Assembly (NCBI GenBank): GCA_038228485.1
Contig: JBBRPG010000150.1
Location: 1-9,881 of the forward strand
DNA: 9,881 nucleotides
Reading direction: 5' to 3'
DNA from: DATARH01 sp038228485
GTDB taxonomy: Bacteria; Pseudomonadota; Alphaproteobacteria; ATCC43930; CGMCC-115725
The position numbers and the translations under genes were made by a program. Within the stretch, counting starts at the first letter, position 1. The number at the start of each line of letters is the position of its first letter. This document shows positions 1 through 7,491 of this stretch, piece by piece. The notes under the pieces were generated by a model that worked only from the letters and a program-made list of their open reading frames with translations, was not told where the DNA came from and did not search any database.

Positions 1-10
1 ATTAAGATGT

Positions 11-100
11 TGGCGGATGGGGTGGGATTCGAACCCACGAGAGGCTTGCACCTCCGCCGGTTTTCAAGACCGGTGCCTTCAGCCGCTCGGCCACCCATCC
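11..100 (-). tRNA. tRNA-Ser (anticodon UGA)
   Basis: Read on the minus strand, this 90-nt stretch folds as a class II tRNA. The 7-bp acceptor pairs GGATGGG with CCCATCC, followed by discriminator G and an encoded CCA. The D-loop contains GCCGAGCGGC and the T-arm contains GGTTCGAATCC. A long variable arm, typical of serine tRNAs, is present. The anticodon loop is CTTGAAA, giving anticodon TGA at plus-strand bases 64-66, which reads UCA and other UCN codons. The 3' flank lies outside the window, so no terminator can be judged. Confidence 0.97.
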
Positions 101-250
101 AAATTTCTTGAGTGTTTTCTCCGACTGCGGCCCGCGAGCAGGCGACTCGCCGCCCAACTGCGACAGCGCATTCTAACACTCTGCCACGGCGCGTTCGATA
201 AGGTTCGGGAGAGGTCAAAGCGTCTCGGTTTTCTTTTTTTGTCGATGAAG

Positions 251-276
251 GGAACGGATAAATCGCGGCGATGGTT
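251..276 (+). promoter_or_regulatory. possible EcfG (general stress sigma) promoter for the DUF3309 gene
   Basis: GGAAC at 251-255 is followed after exactly 17 nt by GGTT at 273-276. The alphaproteobacterial general stress sigma factor EcfG is known to recognise GGAAC-N16/17-CGTT, so this site differs at one position of the -10 element. It lies about 30 nt before the start codon of the micropeptide gene, a sensible distance. No good housekeeping promoter was found in the same interval. This is a motif match by eye only. Confidence 0.35.
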
Positions 277-305
277 AATGAGGTGGTCTCGAAAGGAGCC
301 ACGAT

Positions 306-461
306 ATGGGCTTGATCCTTCTGATTGTGTTGGTCGTTCTGCTGCTTGGCGGCGGCGGTTGGGGCTACTCGCGTTACGGCTATGGCGGCGGGATCGGCAT
401 CGGTGGCCTGCTGCTGATCGTGCTGATCGTTTATCTGGTCTTCGGATACGGCAACATCTGA
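306..461 (+). CDS. DUF3309-type small glycine-rich membrane protein (51 aa)
   Basis: A 51-residue ORF begins with ATG at 306 and ends with TGA at 459-461. AGGAG at 294-298 sits 7 nt before the start, which makes translation convincing despite the small size. The layout is two hydrophobic stretches (about residues 3-14, rich in L, I and V, and 35-47) separated by a Gly/Tyr-rich turn containing GGGGWGYSRYGYGGG. This is the appearance of the short DUF3309 proteins found in many alphaproteobacteria, and their function is unknown. Two short membrane segments or a membrane hairpin are inferred. The gene stands alone, divergent from tRNA-Ser and convergent with the oxidoreductase operon. The upstream GGAAC/GGTT motif suggests stress-linked expression. 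The family assignment is from memory of its character. Confidence 0.8.
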   Translation: MGLILLIVLVVLLLGGGGWGYSRYGYGGGIGIGGLLLIVLIVYLVFGYGNI

Positions 462-470
462 CCGGGGCGC

Positions 471-493
471 GCGCCGGCTAACTTATCCGGCGC
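471..493. terminator. hairpin between convergent genes
   Basis: A perfect 7-bp stem GCGCCGG (471-477) / CCGGCGC (487-493) with a 9-nt loop lies just after the micropeptide stop codon and downstream of the convergent oxidoreductase gene. It could end transcripts from either side. There is no T-run on either strand, so it is not a canonical intrinsic terminator and may only protect 3' ends. Confidence 0.35.
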
Positions 494-536
494 CCTCATG
501 TGGTAGCCAACGCTGGGTCAAGGCGCGCCCGGTGGT

Positions 537-2669
537 CTAAGTTTGCAACAGCGCCGCCATGACCCGCTCGCGGGTCAGCGGCAAGTCGCGGATGCGCGCG
601 CCCAGCGCGTGCGCCACCGCATTGCCGATCGCGGCCACCGTGGGGCCGCCGCTCGCTTCGCCGACGCCGAGCGGCGGCAGATCGGCGGTAGCCCCCACCA
701 ACTCAACGTCGATCTCCGGCACTTCGCTAAAGCGCAGCACCGGATAGGTCTCCCAGTCGCGCGAGCTGATCCCGGCAGTGTCGAGCCGCACCCCTTCTTT
801 CAGCGCCCAGCTGGCGCCCTGGATAATGCCGCCCTGGAGCTGGTTGATCGCCCCGTCGGGATTGACGATCAGTCCTCCGTCGGCAGCGCACCATATTTTC
901 AGCAGGCGCACGGTCTCGTCGATTTCGACCTCGGCGACGACGGCGGCATAGGCAGCGCGGTTCTTGTACTGGGCAAAGCCGATGCCGCGGCCCTTGCCGG
1001 TGGCGGACGGCAAACCCGGCCGCCAATCCGCCATGCGCGCCACCGTCTCGACGACCGCTCGCGCACGTGGATCGGAGAGGATCGACAGGCGGTATTCGAC
1101 CGGATCCTTGCCGGCGCGCTCGGCCAATTCGTCCATCGAAGATTCGATGGCGAAGACGTTGATCGTCGCGCCCAGCCCGCGCAGCGACGAGGTGCGCACC
1201 GGGGTATCTGCGACGAGGTGGTGGACGATGCGCTTCGTCGCGAAGTCATAAAGCGGCTCGCCGTTGCGGGTGCCGCCGCCGCCATTCGACTCAGGCGGAT
1301 CGGCCGGCTCCGGGGCGGGCGGCGGGTTGGGCAGCGCCTCGGCGGCGAGTAGGTTGCCGCCGCCGCCCGGCCGGCTCGAATGCCGGCCGCTCCAGATTTC
1401 GGTGGTCCAGTCGGCCGGCTGTCCGGCCCCGTCCAGCACGGTGCGCACCGTTGTCACCATCGCCGGGCTGACCGGCTCGAAGCCGAACTCCTCCTCGCGC
1501 CGCCAGCGTACCCGCACCGGCTTCCCCGGCAGGCGCATGGCGATGACCGCCGCGTCGGCGGCGGCGTCGTCGGCGCCATTGTGGCCGTAGCAGCCCGGCC
1601 CTTGCGCGTGCTTTACCGAAATGGCGGCCGGATCGATTTTCAAGCTCCGCGCCAGCGCCGCGCGCAGCGGGTAGACCCCCTGACAGTGCGTCCATACCGT
1701 CAGATGGCCGTCCTCGAACACCGCGAGCCCGCTCGACGGCGCTACCGAGGCGTGGGCGATGTGCATCCGAGTGTAGGTCGCCTCATAGCCGCGGCCCGGA
1801 GGCGCAGGGTTGGCGGGTAGCGGCGGGCCCAGAACCCGATCGATCGACGGCCGCTGCAACAGCCAGCGCGCCTCTTCCTGGTACGGGTTGATCGCCTCGA
1901 TCCCGCCCCAGGCGACATGCCCCGGCGCCACCGCTGCGGCGGCGTCGACCACGGTCTCGTCGGCGCCGACGATCGCCAGGAAATTGCCGTCGCGGACGAT
2001 CTCGACCGGGCCTTTGGCGGCACGGCGGATCGCCGCCTCGTTGACGCTCTCGATCACCGCGCCGCGGCGCGGCTGGCGCACCACGCGGGCATGCAGCATG
2101 CCGTCGAGGGTCATGTCATGGACAAAGGCCGGTTCGCCGAACACCTTCGCGGCGAGGTCGACCCGGGCGGCATTGCTGCCGACAACGCGGTAATCGCTCG
2201 CCGCTTTGCGCGGCGCGCCGGCGGTGGCATTGCGGCCGAGATCGACCGAGGGCGCGAGCGACCAGTAATCCTGGCCGGTCGGCGCGCCGCGATAAGTAAT
2301 CGCGCCGTCGCTGACCCCAAGCTCGCCGCGGGCATGCCCCAACGCCGCGGCGGCGCGGTCGATGTACAGGCTGCGCACCTCGGCGCAGGCCAGGCGCAGC
2401 GCAACGCCGCCGTATTGGATCGACTGGCTGCCGGCGGTGTAGCCCTCGTTCGGGGTGAGGTCGGTGTCGCCCGATTGCAGCAGAATACGCGCGGGCGCAA
2501 CGTCGAGCTCCTCGGCCGCGATCTGCAGCATCGCCGTCAGCACGCCCTGGCCGATCTCGACCCGGCCGGTCGACACCGTGACGCGGCCGGCTTCGGCAAA
2601 CCGCACCCACTGGTCGAGCCGCGGGTTGGTTTGCAGCAGCGGCGGCAGGCTCGGCGTGGGGTCGCTCAT
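537..2669 (-). CDS. molybdopterin-binding subunit of a xanthine dehydrogenase-family hydroxylase (IorB/NicB-like)
   Basis: This 710-residue protein is the large catalytic subunit of a molybdenum hydroxylase, which uses water to oxidise a C-H bond in an aldehyde or N-heterocycle. The architecture resembles isoquinoline 1-oxidoreductase beta and nicotinate dehydrogenase subunit B. A cofactor-binding piece comes first, with EIGQG at residues 38-42. The alpha/beta hammerhead follows (about 161-200, FVHDMTLDGMLHARVV), then a GCYGHNGADD motif near 359-368. The carboxy-terminal cofactor domain has GVGE at 668-671, whose Glu671 matches the catalytic glutamate of the family. The start is the ATG at 2669, whose ATGA overlaps the stop of the upstream Fe-S gene. 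The open frame continues upstream to 3014 but only as an out-of-frame shadow of that gene. No Tat signal is seen, so a cytoplasmic location is inferred. The substrate cannot be told. A proline/glycine-rich insert lies at about 434-467. Confidence 0.9.
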   Translation of the reverse strand: MSDPTPSLPPLLQTNPRLDQWVRFAEAGRVTVSTGRVEIGQGVLTAMLQIAAEELDVAPARILLQSGDTDLTPNEGYTAGSQSIQYGGVALRLACAEVRSLYIDRAAAALGHARGELGVSDGAITYRGAPTGQDYWSLAPSVDLGRNATAGAPRKAASDYRVVGSNAARVDLAAKVFGEPAFVHDMTLDGMLHARVVRQPRRGAVIESVNEAAIRRAAKGPVEIVRDGNFLAIVGADETVVDAAAAVAPGHVAWGGIEAINPYQEEARWLLQRPSIDRVLGPPLPANPAPPGRGYEATYTRMHIAHASVAPSSGLAVFEDGHLTVWTHCQGVYPLRAALARSLKIDPAAISVKHAQGPGCYGHNGADDAAADAAVIAMRLPGKPVRVRWRREEEFGFEPVSPAMVTTVRTVLDGAGQPADWTTEIWSGRHSSRPGGGGNLLAAEALPNPPPAPEPADPPESNGGGGTRNGEPLYDFATKRIVHHLVADTPVRTSSLRGLGATINVFAIESSMDELAERAGKDPVEYRLSILSDPRARAVVETVARMADWRPGLPSATGKGRGIGFAQYKNRAAYAAVVAEVEIDETVRLLKIWCAADGGLIVNPDGAINQLQGGIIQGASWALKEGVRLDTAGISSRDWETYPVLRFSEVPEIDVELVGATADLPPLGVGEASGGPTVAAIGNAVAHALGARIRDLPLTRERVMAALLQT

Positions 2670-3145
2670 CGGCCGGCTCCCGCGCGCATCTGCGCCGCCG
2701 CGCGTTCGACCGCGCGCAGGATGCGGACATGGCTGCCGCAGCGGCAGATATTCTCGTCGAGCGCCTCGGCGATCTGCGCCCGGGAGGGCGACGGATTGCG
2801 GTCGAGCAACGCCTTCGCGCAGATCAGGATGCCGGGCAGGCAATAGCCGCACTGGCCGGCCTGCTCGTCGAGGAATGCGGTTTGCAGCGGATGCGGCCGC
2901 TCGGGCGTGCCCATTCCCTCGATCGTCACGATGTCCTTGCCGGCCACGATCGACACTGCCTTGCCGCAAGATTTTTCCGGGCTGCCGTCGATCAGCACCA
3001 TGCAGCAGCCGCATTGCTCGAGGCCGCAGCCGAATTTCGTGCCCTTGAGGCCGAGATGGTTGCGCAGCACGTCGAGCAGCGGCGTGTCATCCGCCGCGCT
3101 GACCTGTACAGCGCTGCCGTTGACGGTGAGAGTGGTCGGTTGCAT
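2666..3145 (-). CDS. (2Fe-2S)-binding subunit of the same molybdenum hydroxylase (IorA-like)
   Basis: This 159-residue protein carries the electron-transfer clusters of the hydroxylase. The plant-ferredoxin-type amino-terminal domain has Cys40, Cys45, Cys48 and Cys60 (GCGLEQCGCC ... KSC). The helical carboxy-terminal domain has Cys99, Cys102, Cys134 and Cys136 (CGYCLPG and CRCG). All eight ligands expected of the family are present, and the length is normal for IorA-type small subunits. The start at 3145 is preceded by AGGA 4 nt upstream. Its TGA overlaps the ATG of the large subunit, so the two are translationally coupled. No FAD subunit, cytochrome or XdhC-like chaperone gene is adjacent. 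Electrons presumably pass to an acceptor encoded elsewhere. Confidence 0.93.
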   Translation of the reverse strand: MQPTTLTVNGSAVQVSAADDTPLLDVLRNHLGLKGTKFGCGLEQCGCCMVLIDGSPEKSCGKAVSIVAGKDIVTIEGMGTPERPHPLQTAFLDEQAGQCGYCLPGILICAKALLDRNPSPSRAQIAEALDENICRCGSHVRILRAVERAAAQMRAGAGR

Positions 3146-3184
3146 GGGGTCCTGTAGGAAAATTGCGAATATGTGCGGGCCCGC

Positions 3185-3198
3185 CGAGCCGTAGCTCG
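3185..3198. repeat. short inverted repeat upstream of the oxidoreductase operon
   Basis: CGAGC (3185-3189) and GCTCG (3194-3198) form a 5-bp stem with a 4-nt loop, about 40 nt upstream of the Fe-S subunit start. It might be an operator half-site pair or part of the palindromic block that follows. Nothing else supports a regulatory role. Confidence 0.25.
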
Positions 3199-3243
3199 CG
3201 ATTACAGCCGCCCGCCTTCGCCCCCAGGGGCTTTGGCGCGGGG

Positions 3244-3272
3244 CAGCCTTCGCTCACTTCGCGAGCGAAGGC

Positions 3273-3274
<2 letters not shown>
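3244..3274. repeat. 12-bp perfect palindrome abutting tRNA-Lys
   Basis: CAGCCTTCGCTC (3244-3255) and GAGCGAAGGCTG (3263-3274) are perfect inverted repeats around a 7-nt loop. The outermost two bases overlap the encoded CCA of tRNA-Lys, so the tRNA precursor would carry a stable hairpin directly at its 3' end. A further direct copy of GCCTTCGC sits at 3214-3221. There is no U-run after the stem in the tRNA direction. It could be a terminator lacking a U-tract, a 3' processing or stability element, or a dispersed palindromic repeat. Confidence 0.6.
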
Positions 3275-3348
<74 letters not shown>

Positions 3349-3369
3349 CACCTGACGCGAGCGGCGCGG

Positions 3370-3397
3370 ACTATAGGGCGAAGCGGCCCCGTGTCAA
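3370..3397 (-). promoter_or_regulatory. sigma70-type promoter of tRNA-Lys
   Basis: On the minus strand a perfect TTGACA (plus 3392-3397) is followed after 16 nt by TATAGT (plus 3370-3375). The predicted transcription start would lie about 15 nt before the mature tRNA 5' end at 3348. The -10 is followed by a G/C-rich stretch, as is common for stable RNA genes. The site sits just past the stop codon of the hydrolase gene. Confidence 0.7.
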
Positions 3398-3406
3398 AGG
3401 CTTGGA

Positions 3407-4198
3407 TCAGCGGCCTGAAACGGTGCGAATCCAGTCCGACACGCGCTGCACCGCCTGACTCTCGATGCCCAGATATCCGTGCGGCGACATCGCCTCGCAG
3501 GGCGCCGACCTGATTTCGCTGCTTTGCAGAGTGACGATCTCCTTGCGCGGCGCGCGGGTGAGCGCGGCGGCGATCTGCGGGGCAAAGCCGGGGCCGGCCG
3601 ACGGGCAGGTGTCGCCCTGGTTGGCCATCACCAGCGCCGGCACCGCGATCGCGCCAAGCTCGCTGTCGAACACCGTCTCCGGCGCGTGGCCGCCCGCCAC
3701 CGACGAGGTCAGCACCACGCCCGCCACCCTGCCGGGAAGATGGGCGGCGCCATTGGCGGCGGCGATCGAGCCCATGCTGGTGCCGACCAGCCAGACCGGC
3801 GCGTTGGCGCGGGTCCGGGCAAAGTCGATGGCGCGGCCGATTGCGTCGGCATAGGCCGGGGTGTGCCGCTGCCCCAACAATGAAGCGCCATTCGGCGGGC
3901 TGACGACCAGCACCGCGAAGCCCTGCGCCAGCCACAACGACTGGGTGCGCATCAGGAAATTGTTGCGGCCGCGGCCGAGCGTGCCGTTCTGGTCGATCTC
4001 GACCACTCCGTCGCCGCCCATGAACATGACGAGGCTCGCCCGCGGACTGGCGGGCCCCGCGAACAGCACCCGCTCCGTGCCGCCGCTCGCCAGCGGAAGA
4101 TCCTGGACAACGGCTTGTGCCGCCGCCGGCAGACCCAAGAAAGCGAGGGCGGTAGCGGCGAGCGCGGCGCGCAAGCAACCGGCGACCAACCCGTTCAT
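3407..4198 (-). CDS. secreted alpha/beta hydrolase
   Basis: The product is 263 residues. Residues 1-27 look like a Sec signal peptide: an alanine/leucine-rich core ending in LPAAAQA, with cleavage likely after Ala27 or Ala29. The mature part has an alpha/beta-hydrolase fold signature. The nucleophile elbow is GTSMGS with Ser141, a candidate acid is Asp196 in NQGDT, and a candidate base is His240 in SPHGY. Cys198 and Cys234 flank the acid and base regions and could form a periplasmic disulfide. The start is supported by GGGAGG (plus 4203-4208) 4 nt upstream. The substrate cannot be told. It may be an esterase or a peptidase-like hydrolase of a poorly characterised alphaproteobacterial group. 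It follows secA on the same strand after a 124-bp gap. Confidence 0.8.
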   Translation of the reverse strand: MNGLVAGCLRAALAATALAFLGLPAAAQAVVQDLPLASGGTERVLFAGPASPRASLVMFMGGDGVVEIDQNGTLGRGRNNFLMRTQSLWLAQGFAVLVVSPPNGASLLGQRHTPAYADAIGRAIDFARTRANAPVWLVGTSMGSIAAANGAAHLPGRVAGVVLTSSVAGGHAPETVFDSELGAIAVPALVMANQGDTCPSAGPGFAPQIAAALTRAPRKEIVTLQSSEIRSAPCEAMSPHGYLGIESQAVQRVSDWIRTVSGR

Positions 4199-4230
4199 GT
4201 GTCCTCCCGAAAGCGTGTGCCGCGCGTTTG

Positions 4231-4267
4231 CGCTGTTCCCGCTGTTATTTACAGGGAATTTACAGCG
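4231..4267. repeat. TTCCC/GGGAA interrupted dyad with tandem ATTTACAG units
   Basis: Two direct CGCTGTT copies (4231-4237, 4240-4246) are followed by two adjacent 11-bp near-identical units, ATTTACAGGGA (4247-4257) and ATTTACAGCGA (4258-4268). The halves are inverted relative to each other. The outer CGCTGT pairs with ACAGCG (4262-4267), TCCC pairs with GGGA, and TGT pairs with ACA around a 5-nt TATTT loop. The A/T-rich block stands out from its G/C-rich surroundings in the gap between secA and the hydrolase gene. It resembles TTCCCTGT-type intergenic repeats I associate with Hyphomicrobiales genomes, but that recollection cannot be checked here. It may instead be an operator or a transcript 3' element. 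Confidence 0.5.
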
Positions 4268-4322
4268 AAATGACCGCCCATCGACGCCGATTCGTCAGTG
4301 TCGGGTTTTAGCGAGCAGAGCC

Positions 4323-7073
<2,751 letters not shown>

Positions 7074-7129
7074 GGAAACCTCAAGGCGGGGAAAAGAAGG
7101 GCGATTTGCAAGCGCACGGCGACAGGGGA

Positions 7130-7158
7130 GAGATAGGTCCGCAAGGCCGGAGTGTCAA
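7130..7158 (-). promoter_or_regulatory. sigma70-type promoter of secA
   Basis: On the minus strand TTGACA (plus 7153-7158) is separated by 17 nt from TATCTC (plus 7130-7135). Transcription would start near 7123, leaving a leader of about 50 nt before the secA ATG. The leader has a pyrimidine-rich stretch and then GAGG ahead of the start. No secM-like arrest ORF was seen in this leader. Confidence 0.55.
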
Positions 7159-7240
7159 TTAAGCCACTTGCCGCAGGGGCGGGCGATAAGTGCGAAGTTT
7201 GACCCGAGCATGTTCCATCTTTCCGCGAACGGCACTTTCC

Positions 7241-7246
7241 GATATA
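7241..7246 (+). promoter_or_regulatory. candidate -10 element of the argJ leader transcript
   Basis: GATATA (7241-7246), within CGATATACG, is the best -10-like hexamer upstream of the argJ leader peptide. A start site 7-10 nt downstream would fall at or just before the leader ATG (7257), making the leader ORF nearly leaderless. That would fit the lack of a ribosome binding site. The -35 region (TCTTTC/CTTTCC around 7218-7224) is poor. A good TTGACC at 7199-7204 is too far upstream to pair with it. Confidence 0.3.
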
Positions 7247-7256
7247 CGCCTGCGGC

Positions 7257-7355
7257 ATGATTGTTGATCCGATCATCGGGCAGAACCGACGCCGACGCCG
7301 CTTTTCAGGCGGTGCCGAGGAATGCGCGCGTTCGACTGGCCGACGACGACGATAG
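7257..7355 (+). CDS. arginine-rich leader peptide of argJ (32 aa, putative attenuator)
   Basis: A 32-codon ORF runs from ATG 7257 to TAG 7353-7355. Ten codons are arginine. Codons 11-15 read CGA CGC CGA CGC CGC (7287-7301), codon 25 is CGT, and codons 29-32 are four CGA in a row immediately before the stop. The start is MIVDPIIGQN. Six of the ten Arg codons are CGA, whereas argJ next door uses CGA once in 22. An intrinsic terminator follows 35 nt after the stop, and the argJ start lies 76 nt beyond the T-run. A short ORF loaded with the codon of the pathway's end product, then a terminator, then a biosynthetic gene is the layout of known trp, his, leu and thr attenuators. I infer that ribosome stalling on Arg codons during arginine shortage permits read-through into argJ. 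Weak points: no Shine-Dalgarno is visible, CGC/CGA triplets are easy to meet in G/C-rich DNA, and the ORF is unlisted as far as I know. Confidence 0.62.
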   Translation: MIVDPIIGQNRRRRRFSGGAEECARSTGRRRR

Positions 7356-7409
7356 AAGCCTCGCCGGCAGGTTCCGAACCGCAGCCTCCCACCGCCGCCG
7401 CTCGGCGGT
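7296..7409 (+). promoter_or_regulatory. putative argJ attenuator: alternative RNA hairpins
   Basis: Three exclusive pairings can be drawn. Hairpin 1:2 pairs CGCCGC (7296-7301, inside the first Arg-codon run) with GCGGTG (7309-7314), one pair being G-U, around a 7-nt loop. Hairpin 2:3 (antiterminator) pairs GGCGGTG (7308-7314) with CACCGCC (7390-7396), extended after a small internal loop by GAGG (7317-7320) with CCTC (7385-7388). That gives 11 bp in all. Hairpin 3:4 is the terminator (7391-7409). A ribosome paused on codons 11-15 would cover strand 1 and leave strand 2 free to capture strand 3, so transcription continues. Fast translation, or none, lets 1:2 and 3:4 form. Pairings are read directly; their use is inferred. 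Confidence 0.55.
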
Positions 7410-7415
7410 TTTTTT
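7391..7415 (+). terminator. intrinsic terminator upstream of argJ (attenuator terminator)
   Basis: A perfect 7-bp stem ACCGCCG (7391-7397) / CGGCGGT (7403-7409) with loop CCGCT is followed directly by a T-run (7409-7415). It points toward argJ and lies between the leader ORF and the argJ ribosome binding site. No ordinary gene upstream on this strand needs ending here, which argues for a regulatory role. Confidence 0.85.
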
Positions 7416-7476
7416 GCGCCTTCGTCACGCGGACAAGGCTCAAGACCGAAGCACAAATGGTCTATCTTTTCAGCAC

Positions 7477-7482
7477 AAGGAG
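7477..7482 (+). promoter_or_regulatory. ribosome binding site fixing the argJ start
   Basis: AAGGAG lies 9 nt before the ATG at 7492. The reading frame stays open upstream to 7261, passing through the terminator hairpin, so this site together with the protein family length decides for the ATG at 7492. It lies outside the attenuator stem-loops. Confidence 0.85.
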
Positions 7483-7491
7483 ATTAGCCCG

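Noticed and set aside
170..198. TAGAAT (minus strand, plus 170-175) as tRNA-Ser promoter
   Set aside because: The -35 region at the right spacing is TCGAAC, a weak match, and it would leave a long 60-nt leader, so I do not call it.
229..240. T-rich run (11 of 12 bases) read as a terminator
   Set aside because: Only a 4-bp stem with a 10-nt loop precedes it, and no plus-strand gene upstream needs a terminator.
17..481. ORF of 154 codons covering tRNA-Ser and the micropeptide gene
   Set aside because: It begins inside the tRNA and reads the DUF3309 gene in another frame. It has no ribosome binding site.
1917..2846. Plus-strand ORF of 309 codons opposite the oxidoreductase genes
   Set aside because: It spans the junction of two well-supported minus-strand genes and its translation is Arg/Ala/Gly-rich with no family character.
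7199..7204. TTGACC as -35 of the argJ leader promoter
   Set aside because: No acceptable -10 hexamer lies 16-18 nt downstream, since that stretch is TTCCGCG. It may still matter if transcription starts further upstream than I assume.
7261..7491. Upstream extension of argJ to a TTG at 7261
   Set aside because: The extension would be translated through the terminator hairpin, has no family similarity, and the ATG at 7492 has a strong AAGGAG and gives the normal ArgJ length.
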